From assembly GCA_014728685.1 (NCBI GenBank), contig WJLG01000054.1, forward strand, positions 1-19,295: a DNA stretch of 19,295 nucleotides, read 5' to 3'. Of the stretch, positions 7,535 to 15,934 are shown one piece after another. How positions within the stretch are numbered: position 1 is the first letter of the stretch; each line of letters starts with the position of its first letter. The notes below the pieces were generated by a model. It did not search any database, was not told the DNA's origin, and was given only the letters and a program-made list of their open reading frames with translations. The DNA is from Candidatus Falkowiibacteriota bacterium. GTDB taxonomy: Bacteria > Patescibacteriota > Patescibacteriia > Patescibacteriales > WJLG01. A program made the position numbers and the translations under genes.

Positions 7535-7927
7535 TTAATTGCTTTTTTTCTTTTCTTTTTTTATAACTATGTCCTTGATAAAAACTTCTTTCTTTTTCTC
7601 GGTCTTTTTCTTTTCGTTCACCTCCTCGATCTCAAAAATGAACCCACCGGCTCTGGCAGAGAAAAAATTATACAAATATGCTCCCATTATTCCGAAGACG
7701 AAGCCAACGGCACCGACGGCCAAAGAGACCAATAAGCTGGCAACAATGGCTGTCAACAAGTTCATAATAATGAAAACTACTACCGATCTTCCCGCTTGCC
7801 CCCAAAAAATATCTTCTGAAATATAATAAGAAAAAATGAAAAAAGACACTAAGAAACCAATACAGGCATAAATGAAGAATGCTATTTTTGCTAAAGACAG
7901 GATCTTTATTCTTTTTAAAACTACCAT
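7535..7927 (-). CDS. DUF3566-like small membrane protein
   Basis: The 130-residue product begins with a short basic segment, then SLAKIAFFIY leading into membrane helix 1 (about 14-36). A long Gly/Ala/Val-rich hydrophobic region follows (about 48-88), ending in GAYLYNFFSARAGGFIFEIEE (82-102, helix end through GG turn). The Ser-x-x-Lys sequence before helix 1 and the LYN...GG pattern after helix 2 resemble DUF3566 transmembrane proteins; this is a pattern match from memory and moderate only. The tail (103-130) is Lys/Glu-rich and probably cytoplasmic. The start lies 10 bp after pheT, so it is likely co-transcribed with pheS-pheT. No SD. Biochemical role unknown. Confidence 0.7.
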   Translation of the reverse strand: MVVLKRIKILSLAKIAFFIYACIGFLVSFFIFSYYISEDIFWGQAGRSVVVFIIMNLLTAIVASLLVSLAVGAVGFVFGIMGAYLYNFFSARAGGFIFEIEEVNEKKKTEKKKEVFIKDIVIKKEKKKSN

Positions 7928-7937
7928 TATCTTAAAA

Positions 7938-10361
7938 TTAAAAATCTCTTATTTTGGCATCGAACTTATCTTGCAGGCTTTTGGATAGTTTTTTCTGCAG
8001 ATCATCAACCTCTTTTGACTCCAATGTCCTTTGCGAATCTCTATACTCTATATGGAAGGCCAAACTCTTCAAACCGCTTCCCAGCTGACCGCCTTGATAA
8101 ACATCGAACAGCTCGACTTTCGATACCAGACCATCAAAACTCTCTATCTCTTCCTTAATATCATTATATAACACTTTGTCGTCAACAACAAAGGCCAAAT
8201 CCCTTTCCACTGCCGGATATTTGGGCGGTTCTTGATATTTCTTATCTCCCCGGGCTTCAGCCAAAGAAATTATCTTAGGTAAATAGATCTCTGCGACAGC
8301 GGTTTCTTTTTTTACTCCCAGTCCGCCTAAGGTTTTCTGATCGAATTTGAAGATGAAACCGACTTCTTCTCCTTCAACTATCATGGAAGCATAGGTTTCC
8401 TTATCGGCCCAATCAGGTATCATCTCTGAAACTCCATAATGAACATTTAGACCAAGCTTCTCGCAGAGATACTCCAATTTTCCTTTCAATTTACGATAGA
8501 CCTCTTCTTGTTTTCCACCGGCTTCAAGCAAGCCTATCCTGGTTTCTTGAAAAGGCAAATTGTCTTCCTGATCCGGATACTTGTTGATGTTTCCCGGTGT
8601 ATCAAAATAAACTTTACCCAGCTCGAATAAAGAAAGCTCATCATATCTGGCCTGATTCGTTTTGACATTATCAACCATATTGGAAAAAAGATTTTGCCTC
8701 AAAAGAGTATGAACATTAGTGATAGGGTTAGCCAATCTGATATATCCGGAAGGGCTTATGTTGAGTTTTTTCAGTTTATCCTCCGAAGTAAAAGAGTAAT
8801 TATAAACTTCGGACATATGACAAGCTCCTGACAAGACATCTCTTACATCCGCTTCTAACTTCCTTTCTTTATTGACCAGAGAAGACCTCATTGGGACCAA
8901 AGGATTTTCAGGCTTAAGCTCATCATATCCGTGTATTCGAACGATCTCTTCGACAATATCCTCTTTAATACCGACATCTTTGGTCGCTCTCCAGCTGGGT
9001 ATGGAAATTTGCCAATTATCCTTGTCTTTTTTTATCTCAAAGCCCAGATCAATAAGGGTCTCTTCGATCTTTTTCTCTCCCAAGTCCTCCCCTATCTCTT
9101 TTGCCAGCCAAGATAAATTCAATTCGATCGGCCCTTGATCAAGCTTAAAATTACTTTCATCGAAAACTTGGCTAGTGAACTTGGCTTTCGGACAAGTCTC
9201 TTTCAATATTTCCAAGCATCTTGCTAAGGCGATAACAGTCATATTTGGATCGATCGATTTCTCAAAACGCATAGAGGATTCTGTTCTTAGACCTAATTTC
9301 TGAGAAGTCCTTCTTATATTGACCGGGTCGAAATTAGCCGACTCCAGTAATATGTCTTTGGTATTCTCATTGACCTCGCTGTCCTTTCCTCCCATTACGC
9401 CGGCGATGGCTATTGTTTTTTTGCCATCGGTTATGACCACCATAGAAGGATCGAGCTCTCTGGCCTTTCCATCCAAGGTTTCCGTCTTTTCCGATTTTTT
9501 GGCCTTTCGAACGACTATACTTTCGACCAGATCAGCGTCAAAAGCATGCAAGGGCTGACCCAGCTCGAGCATTACATAATTAGTGGCATCCACTATATTA
9601 TTGATCGGCCTCATGCCAGCGGCACTCAAACGATCAGCTATCCACTTTGGTGAAGGCTTAACGGTTAAACCTTCTATCTTGACTGCTGAATATCTTGGGC
9701 ATAATTCTTTGTCTTCCACTTTTACATCAAGTTCTTCTGGCCCTTTGGCCTCCATCTTTGCTTCCAATATCTTTTTGAACTTTTTAGTGGTCTTCACGCC
9801 CAAAAAAGCGGCTATTTCCCTGGCCATTCCCAAATGACCCCAAAGGTCCGGGCGATTGGTGATGGATTTATTATCTACCTCGAAAGCAACATCATCAAGC
9901 TTGAGATATTCAGAAAACGGCTTGCCGATCTTGGCGCCTTTTTCCAAAACCATGATCCCGGCATGATCATCCCCCAAGCCGAGCTCATCCTCGGCGCAGA
10001 TCATTCCTTGCGACAATTCTCCGCGAACAGCTCTTTCTTCTATTACCAATCCATTGGGCAATTGGGCTCCAACCAAGGCAACAGCTACCATTTGCCCTTT
10101 TTCCAGATTAGGGGCGCCACAGACTATTTTAAGATCCTCCTTCAAACCGGCATCAACCACAGCCACGCGCAATCTATCGGCATTGGGATGATCCGATACT
10201 TCCAATACTTTTCCGATGACAACATTATTGAACTTTTCCGCTTGGGTTTCTACGCTATCTATTTCGACCGTGTGCATAGTGAGCTTATCACCAAGTTCTC
10301 GAGGCTTAAGTGAGCTTGGTATGTCCACCAGGTCTTTTAGCCAATTCAATGATAAATACAT
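7938..10361 (-). CDS. pheT: Phenylalanyl-tRNA synthetase beta subunit
   Basis: PheT forms the (alpha-beta)2 PheRS that charges tRNA-Phe; the beta chain edits Tyr-tRNA-Phe and binds tRNA. At 807 residues it is full length. Domains in order: N-terminal MYLSLNWLKDLVDIP, tRNA-binding EMAP-like domain (about 43-150, with SDHPNADRLRV and GELSQGMICAEDELGLG), B3/4 editing domain (about 220-390, with INNIVDATNYVMLELGQPLH, 253-272), B5 DNA-binding-like fold (about 411-480), a degenerate catalytic-like module (about 490-700), and a C-terminal anticodon-binding FDX-ACB domain (from KYPAVERDLAF to the end). It lies downstream of pheS with a 91-bp gap that contains a short tandem repeat; the gap is larger than others in this operon. 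No SD upstream of the ATG. Confidence 0.97.
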   Translation of the reverse strand: MYLSLNWLKDLVDIPSSLKPRELGDKLTMHTVEIDSVETQAEKFNNVVIGKVLEVSDHPNADRLRVAVVDAGLKEDLKIVCGAPNLEKGQMVAVALVGAQLPNGLVIEERAVRGELSQGMICAEDELGLGDDHAGIMVLEKGAKIGKPFSEYLKLDDVAFEVDNKSITNRPDLWGHLGMAREIAAFLGVKTTKKFKKILEAKMEAKGPEELDVKVEDKELCPRYSAVKIEGLTVKPSPKWIADRLSAAGMRPINNIVDATNYVMLELGQPLHAFDADLVESIVVRKAKKSEKTETLDGKARELDPSMVVITDGKKTIAIAGVMGGKDSEVNENTKDILLESANFDPVNIRRTSQKLGLRTESSMRFEKSIDPNMTVIALARCLEILKETCPKAKFTSQVFDESNFKLDQGPIELNLSWLAKEIGEDLGEKKIEETLIDLGFEIKKDKDNWQISIPSWRATKDVGIKEDIVEEIVRIHGYDELKPENPLVPMRSSLVNKERKLEADVRDVLSGACHMSEVYNYSFTSEDKLKKLNISPSGYIRLANPITNVHTLLRQNLFSNMVDNVKTNQARYDELSLFELGKVYFDTPGNINKYPDQEDNLPFQETRIGLLEAGGKQEEVYRKLKGKLEYLCEKLGLNVHYGVSEMIPDWADKETYASMIVEGEEVGFIFKFDQKTLGGLGVKKETAVAEIYLPKIISLAEARGDKKYQEPPKYPAVERDLAFVVDDKVLYNDIKEEIESFDGLVSKVELFDVYQGGQLGSGLKSLAFHIEYRDSQRTLESKEVDDLQKKLSKSLQDKFDAKIRDF

Positions 10362-10371
10362 ATATTATAAA

Positions 10372-10395
10372 TTGAAATTTGAAATTTGAAATTTG
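10372..10395. repeat. Short 7-bp tandem repeat in the pheS-pheT gap
   Basis: The unit TTGAAAT occurs three times in a row plus a partial TTG. On the coding (minus) strand it lies just upstream of the pheT start. It could vary in copy number by slippage and slightly change the leader length. Confidence 0.8.
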
Positions 10396-10452
10396 TCTGA
10401 CCGCCAACGCGGGAAGCAAACCGCAAAAGATCAAATACAAAGAATATCTAAA

Positions 10453-11475
10453 TTAAAATTGTTCCAAAAATCTCAAGTCGCCGCTATTGAAAAGTCTGAT
10501 ATTATCAACGCCATATTTCATCATCGCCAACCTGGTGACCCCGATGTCAAAAGCAAAGCCATTGTATTCTTCCGGATCAAGACCGGCAGCTTTCAAAACA
10601 TTCGGATGTATCATTCCTCCCGGAAAAATTTCCAGCCAGCCGGAATTCTTGCAAGCCGAACAGCCTTGGCCACCGCAAATAGTACAAGATACATCTATCT
10701 CTATGCCCGGCTCGACAAAAGGAAAATAACCCGGCCTGGTTCTCATTTTCAATTCTCCGGGGAATATCTTTGCCAAAACCTCTTTCATTAAAGTGATCAT
10801 ATTGGCAACCGATAAATTTTTACCGACCATAAAACCATCCATTTGATAAAAAGTATGCTCGTGGCAAGCATCGATATCTTCGGCTCGAAAAACCCTTCCG
10901 GGCATTATACAGCGCAAAGGGGCTCCGTATTTTTCTATAGCTCTTACCTGTATCGATGTCACTTGCGTCCTCATCACGGTATCATAGCGCCCGTCCTTAT
11001 CTTTCTTATCTATGAAAAAAGTATCTTGCATATCTCTAGCCGGATGATCCTTAGGAATGTTCAAAACCTCAAAATTATAATAATCGCTTTCAAGCTCCGG
11101 CCCTTCCATGATCATGAAGCCCATGGAAGAAAAAATATCTTCCAGCTCGCGCTGGATCTGCGTGATCGGATGCAATCTACCCGGCTTGATCTTTTTCCCT
11201 GGCAAAGTCACATCTACGAAAGAGTCTTCTTTTTTTTCAAAAGCTCCTTTCAGCTCTTCTATCCTTTCTGTTATCTCGCTCTTTACCTGATTGGCAAAAC
11301 GTCCGATCTCTTTCTTTTGATCATTAGATAGATCCTTTATTTTCTTCAAAATATTGTTAAGTTCTCCTTTGCGGCCCAAAAATTTTATCTCCAAGTCTTC
11401 CAGAGCTTGGCCGCTTTTTATATTTTCCAACTCATCCAGTATTTCTTTCTTTATTTTTTCTAATTCTTTTTTCAT
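10453..11475 (-). CDS. pheS: Phenylalanyl-tRNA synthetase alpha subunit
   Basis: PheS carries the class II catalytic site of PheRS. The 340-residue product has an N-terminal coiled-coil that contacts tRNA (about 1-85, with KFLGRKGELNNILK), a motif 1 region (about 101-140, LHPITQIQRELEDIFSSMGF), motif 2 (RCIMPGRVFRAEDIDACHEHTFYQ region, 188-211), and motif 3 (GFAFDIGVTRLAMMKYGV, 306-323). A CxxC...CxxC cluster (Cys264, 267, 272, 275) followed by GWLEI is common in bacterial PheS and may bind zinc. The frame is open upstream to 11541, but I start at 11475 because MKKELEKIKKEIL begins where the family does and the longer form would overlap the preceding gene. Gap to the upstream gene: 31 bp. Confidence 0.97.
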   Translation of the reverse strand: MKKELEKIKKEILDELENIKSGQALEDLEIKFLGRKGELNNILKKIKDLSNDQKKEIGRFANQVKSEITERIEELKGAFEKKEDSFVDVTLPGKKIKPGRLHPITQIQRELEDIFSSMGFMIMEGPELESDYYNFEVLNIPKDHPARDMQDTFFIDKKDKDGRYDTVMRTQVTSIQVRAIEKYGAPLRCIMPGRVFRAEDIDACHEHTFYQMDGFMVGKNLSVANMITLMKEVLAKIFPGELKMRTRPGYFPFVEPGIEIDVSCTICGGQGCSACKNSGWLEIFPGGMIHPNVLKAAGLDPEEYNGFAFDIGVTRLAMMKYGVDNIRLFNSGDLRFLEQF

Positions 11476-11506
11476 ATATTTAATAATGCCGGCAAGGCTT
11501 AAATAA

Positions 11507-11905
11507 TTAATTTCTATGCCTAATAGCTTTTCCTCTTTCACGGCTTACCCAAAAATACTCCAACAAAGAAATGCCGGCAGCTAGCAAAAATAAATTCAGC
11601 CAAGTCAGCATATCCCTAGACAAAAGCATAAGAATGGCTATGACCATCAAAGACATTAAGAAAGATTGACGGAAGGCTTCAGCTACCTGCCGGAAGACCA
11701 AGGCTCTCTTCAAGATCTTGAACCTGATCAAAAATCCAAAAATAGAAAATGATCCGGCCAAAGCCAAACCCAATGACGAATAAAAAAGCAAAAATCCTAT
11801 CCGATTCGTTTCCGTTGGATCTACGGCGTTTATGACAAAAGCAAAAGCTCCCCAGCACATAATGGTCGCTATGCTCATCAAGATCAAATAACTTTTTAAC
11901 GTCAT
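11507..11905 (-). CDS. Four-helix integral membrane protein, unknown function
   Basis: I recognise no named domain. The 132-residue product is almost entirely hydrophobic, with four likely membrane helices (about 5-26, 35-61, 82-98 and 100-120). A central basic segment (RFKILKRALVFRQ, 61-73) is predicted to be cytoplasmic by the positive-inside rule, as is the C-terminus (SRERGKAIRHRN). A VINAVDPTE sequence between helices 1 and 2 would be outside. It sits between an MscS-type channel (11 bp) and pheS (31 bp) and is surely co-transcribed with them. A helper role for envelope functions is only a guess from context. No SD; ATG at 11905. Confidence 0.75.
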   Translation of the reverse strand: MTLKSYLILMSIATIMCWGAFAFVINAVDPTETNRIGFLLFYSSLGLALAGSFSIFGFLIRFKILKRALVFRQVAEAFRQSFLMSLMVIAILMLLSRDMLTWLNLFLLAAGISLLEYFWVSRERGKAIRHRN

Positions 11906-11916
11906 TTATTTGAAAA

Positions 11917-12957
11917 TTATTTTTCGATATGAATAGTCTGGGTCGGGAAAGCGAATTCGATCTTCTCTTCCTTGAATCTTTCGACCATGGCCAAATTTAT
12001 AGCCTGCTGAGTATCCATAAATACATTATAATCCCCTGTATCCAAGTAATATACGACTTCAAAATCCAAGCTTGAATCACTAAAACCTCTAAAGTGAGCT
12101 CTGTCAAACCTAACCTTTTCTTGAGATTCTATTATCTTCTTCATCATACCGGGTATTTTCTTCAACTTTTCAGCAGGTGTATCGTAGATAACTCCGAATT
12201 CGAAAGGAATACGTCTTTCGCTCATCTTTCCATAGTTATTAACCCTGGAAGATGTCAATTCACTGTTCGATATCACTAACTCTTGCCCTTGAAGAGTTTG
12301 TATTCTGGTGGTCTTGATGCCGATCTTTTTAACAACACCCATATCAGATCCGACTATGATGAAATCGCCATCCTTAAAAGGCTTGTCGAAATAAATGGTC
12401 AAGGAAGAAAAAAGGTCTCCCAAGATGCTTTGCAGAGCCAAAGCGACCGCAATTCCGCCAATTCCCAAACCGGCGATCAAAGAGGTGACGTTATAGCCCA
12501 TATTCGAAAGCACCAAGACGACAGCCGAAAGCCACAAGGCGATCTTTAAAAATATCTCCATCAGCTTGACTATGCCGGCGCTTTGTCCATTGTCCTGTCT
12601 TTTTTCCACCATTTTGGCTCCGGCAAATTCGATGATATTTTCTAAGATCTTGATAGCATAATAAGAAACCGCTATCAAAAAAATATAGTAAGACCAATTC
12701 GATATCCAAGCCGGAACTCGCAAGAACTCCAATGAAAAATAAAAAGAAACAAAGACAAAGAAGGGCCAGTGTATGGAATTAATGCCGGCAATCACCATAT
12801 CATCTATTTGATTAGCGGTTTTTTCGCTTAAACTTTTCAGCTTAACTATCACCACGCTTTTGACTATCTTCAACACTATGATAGCGGCAGCAAAAATGCT
12901 CAAAAAAACAAGCCAATCCTTTAGGCTATTGCCTAAATACATCATTTCTAAATTCAT
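11917..12957 (-). CDS. MscS-family mechanosensitive ion channel
   Basis: Small-conductance mechanosensitive channels open under membrane tension to release solutes after osmotic downshock. The 346-residue product has about five membrane helices (about 14-34, 63-80, 88-108, 133-152 and 156-178). The pore helix signature is clear: GYNVTSLIAGLGIGGIAVAL (154-173), with the Gly/Ala packing pattern, then ALQSILGDLFSSLTIYFDKPF and the GDFIIVG beta-domain entry. The cytoplasmic part includes KKIGIKTTRIQTLQGQE and VISNSELTSSRVNNYG, typical of the MscS beta domain. Length and five helices suit a larger MscS type rather than the 3-helix E. coli MscS. It is 16 bp after valS and 11 bp before the next gene, inside the synthetase operon. 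Confidence 0.93.
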   Translation of the reverse strand: MNLEMMYLGNSLKDWLVFLSIFAAAIIVLKIVKSVVIVKLKSLSEKTANQIDDMVIAGINSIHWPFFVFVSFYFSLEFLRVPAWISNWSYYIFLIAVSYYAIKILENIIEFAGAKMVEKRQDNGQSAGIVKLMEIFLKIALWLSAVVLVLSNMGYNVTSLIAGLGIGGIAVALALQSILGDLFSSLTIYFDKPFKDGDFIIVGSDMGVVKKIGIKTTRIQTLQGQELVISNSELTSSRVNNYGKMSERRIPFEFGVIYDTPAEKLKKIPGMMKKIIESQEKVRFDRAHFRGFSDSSLDFEVVYYLDTGDYNVFMDTQQAINLAMVERFKEEKIEFAFPTQTIHIEK

Positions 12958-12973
12958 ATTTTTGTATTAATTA

Positions 12974-15634
12974 TTATAATCTATTGTATCGTTCTTTTAA
13001 TTTTTCCAGGTCCTGCTTGAAATCATTTAGGCGGTCCTTCTCGGCATCAACTACACTAGCAGGAGCATTATCAACAAAAGCTTGATTGCTCAATTTTGCC
13101 TGAACGCCTTTCAGTCCTTTCTCTAAGGTCTCGATCTCTTTTTCCAATCTCTTTTTTTCTTTCTCCGGATCGATAGCGCCCAACAAACAGACATCAACTC
13201 CGGCTGTCCTGCCAAAAATAGCTTTATCTATCTTCTCGCCTTTTTCTTTTGTTTCGATCTCTTCGATCCCGGTCTTTAAACTTTTGATGAATATTTCATT
13301 TTCCTTGATCAGATCTATTTTATCGCCGGCATAAATAACTGCTTTCACTTTTTTAGCCGGTTCGACTTTATTTTCACTTCTGATATTCCTTATCATCTTA
13401 ATGATCTCGATGATCAAGTCAAAATCTTCTTCATTCTTGGTTTTTGATCTTTCATCGTCTAAGACCGGCCATCTTTGAACCATCAATAAGCTATCATTGA
13501 ATTCCGACCAAATAGCCTCGGTTGAAAATGGGATAAAAGGATGCCAAAGCTTCAATATGCTTCTCAAAACATACAAAAGCACTGCGCCCTTTTCCGAAGA
13601 GTCGTCGAATTTGGTAGCTTCTATATACCAATCTGCCAGCTCGTTCCAAGTAAAATCCTTTAATTTTTCTCCGGCAAAAGAAATATTATATCTTTCAATA
13701 TCTTGCGTGGCATCAGTGATCACTCGATCCAGTCTTGATAAAATCCATCTATCGGCTTTGCTAAGCTTTTCGGGATCGAACTCCCTATCATCCTTTTGAT
13801 CGACCGTTTGCAATATATATCTGGCGATGTTCCAAAGTTTGTTGACGAAATTCCGGTATTGGCCAATCTTTTCTTCGGATAATTTCATATTGTTCCCCGG
13901 AGTGCTGCCGATCATCAAAGACAAACGGATCGGGTCGGCACCGAACTTCTCGACCATATCTAGCGGGTCGATGCCGTTGCCTTTGGACTTGCTCATCTTT
14001 TTGCCTTTTTCATCCAAAACCATGCCATGCAGATAAACGGTAGAGAAAGGCTTTTCATTCAAAGCGAAATAAGACATCATTATCATCCTGGAAACCCAGA
14101 GCGTGATTATCTCATAGCCGGTCTCAAGTACTTGAGTAGGGTGGAATTTTTCTAGATCACCGGACTTCTTGTTGTTTTGATAATTATCAGGCCAGCCCAA
14201 GGTCGAAAAAGTCCACATACCGGAAGAGAACCAAGTATCCAAAGTGTCTTCATCCTGCATCCAGCCTTCGCCCTCCGGCATACCCTCTCCTACGTAGACT
14301 TCGACATCGCTATCGGAATTCTTAATTGACCTATACCAAGCCGGTATCCTGTGCCCGAACCAAATCTGCCTTGATATGCACCAATCATGCAAATTTTCCA
14401 TCCAGTGCATATAAACACCCTCGAAACGTTCGGGAACGAATTTGATCTCTTTTTTCTTGGCCGCGTCGATCGCTTTGTCTTTAATGGATTTGCCATTCAG
14501 TCTTTCCAGCTTTTTATCAACATCGACAAACCACTGTTTGGATGGAAGCGGTTCTATCGGATGATCGCAACGATAACAAATAGAAAGATTATTCTCGATC
14601 TCTTCTTCTTTTTCGATCAAGCCTTTTTCAGATAATCTCTGAGCCACCAATTCTCTAGCTTCTTTGACACCAAGTCCTGAGAATTCGCCGAAACCTTCTT
14701 TTATCTTGGCGTCTTCGTCGATCACGCTTACCAAAGGCAGATCATTTTTCAAGGCCATTTGATAGTCGGTCATCGAATGCGCGGGCGTAACACCAAGAGC
14801 TCCGGTCCCGAATTCCATATCAACTCCCGGATCGGCGATTATCTTGATCTTCAGAGGCACGCCCAAAAAATCGACTTCTAATTCTTGACCGATATATTTT
14901 TTGTATCTTTCATCTTTAGGATTAACAGCTACCGCCGTATCGCCCAGCTTGGTCTCCGGCCTGGTCGTCGAAATTGCGATCGGAAAATCTTTAGAATATT
15001 TAAAAGTATAGAATTTAACATTCTGCTGTGTTTTATGCTCGACTTCATCATCAGCTAAAGTGGAATGACACCTAGGGCACCAATTGACCACTCGTTCTCC
15101 GCGATAAATGACGCCTTCTTTATACATATCGATGAACATTTTTTGGACCGCAGACTGTCTTTGTTCATCTAAGGTAAAAGCCTCGCGCGACCAATCCATA
15201 GAAGCACCCATGGTCCTGATCTGCTTCAAAATAGTGGCTTGAGTTTCTTTTAAGAATTTATCAACTTCATTTAAAAACTTTTCCCGACCCAAGTCCTGCC
15301 TGGTAACGCCTTTTTCCAAAAGCCTTTTCTCAACTACATTCTGAGTGGCGATCGCCGCATGATCGGTACCCGGCACCCATAAAGCCTTTTTGCCTTTCAT
15401 CCTATTGTAGCGGATAAGCAAACCTTCAACCGCGATCATAACCGCATGGCCCAAATGTAGCTTAGCGGTGATATTGGGCGGAGGAAGGACTATGGTATAA
15501 CTTTCAGCTTTTTCATCAATCAGGCTGTCTTCAACCATTTTATCCGGATCAAAATAGCCCGAAGCTTCCCACTTCTTATATATATCAGCTTCGTATTTAC
15601 CGGCTTCGTATTGTTTTTCCAATTCTTTGATCAT
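12974..15634 (-). CDS. valS: Valyl-tRNA synthetase
   Basis: ValS charges tRNA-Val and hydrolyses Thr-tRNA-Val in its CP1 domain. The 886-residue product is full length. Seen: the class I HIGH-type motif in PPPNITAKLHLGHA (51-64; His60-Leu-Gly-His63), WVPGTDHAAIATQ (86-98), a CPRC pair in the VVNWCPRCHSTLADDEVEH stretch, the editing-domain STTRPETKLGDTAVAV, DWCISRQIWFGHRIPAWY, KMSKS at 546-550 in GKKMSKSKGNGIDPLDM, an anticodon-binding helical domain, and a C-terminal coiled-coil arm (from about 820, EKEKKRLEKEIETLEKG). The start at 15634 matches the family N-terminus; no SD. It is the first gene of the seven-gene minus-strand block, whose promoter probably lies at 15700-15728. The cognate tRNA-Val(GAC) is encoded 1.7 kb away. 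Confidence 0.98.
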   Translation of the reverse strand: MIKELEKQYEAGKYEADIYKKWEASGYFDPDKMVEDSLIDEKAESYTIVLPPPNITAKLHLGHAVMIAVEGLLIRYNRMKGKKALWVPGTDHAAIATQNVVEKRLLEKGVTRQDLGREKFLNEVDKFLKETQATILKQIRTMGASMDWSREAFTLDEQRQSAVQKMFIDMYKEGVIYRGERVVNWCPRCHSTLADDEVEHKTQQNVKFYTFKYSKDFPIAISTTRPETKLGDTAVAVNPKDERYKKYIGQELEVDFLGVPLKIKIIADPGVDMEFGTGALGVTPAHSMTDYQMALKNDLPLVSVIDEDAKIKEGFGEFSGLGVKEARELVAQRLSEKGLIEKEEEIENNLSICYRCDHPIEPLPSKQWFVDVDKKLERLNGKSIKDKAIDAAKKKEIKFVPERFEGVYMHWMENLHDWCISRQIWFGHRIPAWYRSIKNSDSDVEVYVGEGMPEGEGWMQDEDTLDTWFSSGMWTFSTLGWPDNYQNNKKSGDLEKFHPTQVLETGYEIITLWVSRMIMMSYFALNEKPFSTVYLHGMVLDEKGKKMSKSKGNGIDPLDMVEKFGADPIRLSLMIGSTPGNNMKLSEEKIGQYRNFVNKLWNIARYILQTVDQKDDREFDPEKLSKADRWILSRLDRVITDATQDIERYNISFAGEKLKDFTWNELADWYIEATKFDDSSEKGAVLLYVLRSILKLWHPFIPFSTEAIWSEFNDSLLMVQRWPVLDDERSKTKNEEDFDLIIEIIKMIRNIRSENKVEPAKKVKAVIYAGDKIDLIKENEIFIKSLKTGIEEIETKEKGEKIDKAIFGRTAGVDVCLLGAIDPEKEKKRLEKEIETLEKGLKGVQAKLSNQAFVDNAPASVVDAEKDRLNDFKQDLEKLKERYNRL

Positions 15635-15653
15635 AATGTGGAACTACAAAAAG

Positions 15654-15695
15654 AAATGAAGTTAATTTTCATTTATTATTAGCCTTTTTGGCTAA
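15654..15695 (-). promoter_or_regulatory. Two perfect hairpins in the valS leader
   Basis: AAATGAA (15654-15660) pairs with TTCATTT (15668-15674), and TTAGCC (15679-15684) pairs with GGCTAA (15690-15695). In valS mRNA the second lies at the predicted 5' end and the first about 20 bases before the start codon. No T-box sequence is seen. They may stabilise the mRNA or affect initiation. Confidence 0.45.
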
Positions 15696-15699
15696 ATTA

Positions 15700-15728
15700 T
15701 TTATATATTTAGACTATCAGAAAAACAA
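15700..15728 (-). promoter_or_regulatory. Candidate promoter for the valS operon
   Basis: On the minus strand, TTGTTT (complement of 15723-15728) is followed by a 17-base spacer and TATAAA (complement of 15700-15705). The -35 match is weak and the -10 match good. Its position about 65 bases before valS is suitable. Confidence 0.4.
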
Positions 15729-15817
15729 AGGTTTTGCAAGCGAAATCACCTATTTTCAGTATTGGTCTTTATCCTGATAAAAAGTTCTTTTTTTCTTCTA
15801 GCTCAGATAGATAATAT

Positions 15818-15846
15818 TTAACTAACAGCCGTATTTTTGTTATAAT
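15818..15846 (+). promoter_or_regulatory. Promoter for the DHH-family gene
   Basis: TTAACT (15818-15823, 4/6) is followed by a 17-base spacer and TATAAT (15841-15846, 6/6). The predicted start near 15852 gives an 83-base leader. Together with the minus-strand site it makes 15635-15934 a divergent promoter region. Confidence 0.6.
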
Positions 15847-15850
15847 AAAA

Positions 15851-15933
15851 TGTCTGCCTTGTTTGATATTGACATGTTCTTGATCATTATATATATTGAG
15901 TGATTAGTTTTAACGACAAGGAAGGCAAAGACA
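15851..15933 (+). promoter_or_regulatory. Leader hairpin that can hide the ribosome binding site of the DHH gene
   Basis: TGTCTGCCTT (15851-15860) can pair with AAGGC (15922-15926) plus AGACA (15929-15933), giving 10 bp with a 2-base bulge. The right arm contains part of the SD-like AAGGAAGG (15918-15925) and ends one base before the ATG. The left arm lies at the predicted mRNA 5' end. The loop is a 61-base AU-rich stretch. Confidence 0.5.
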
Positions 15934-15934
15934 C

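Noticed and set aside
10393..10791. 132-codon plus-strand open frame over the pheS 3' end
   Set aside because: It is antisense to well-conserved pheS codons, with no SD or family match; a shadow frame.
11476..11541. 22-residue upstream extension of PheS
   Set aside because: It would overlap the preceding membrane protein gene and lies outside the conserved PheS start.
15635..15720. T-box riboswitch upstream of valS
   Set aside because: No T-box sequence, specifier loop or antiterminator arrangement is seen, only two short hairpins.
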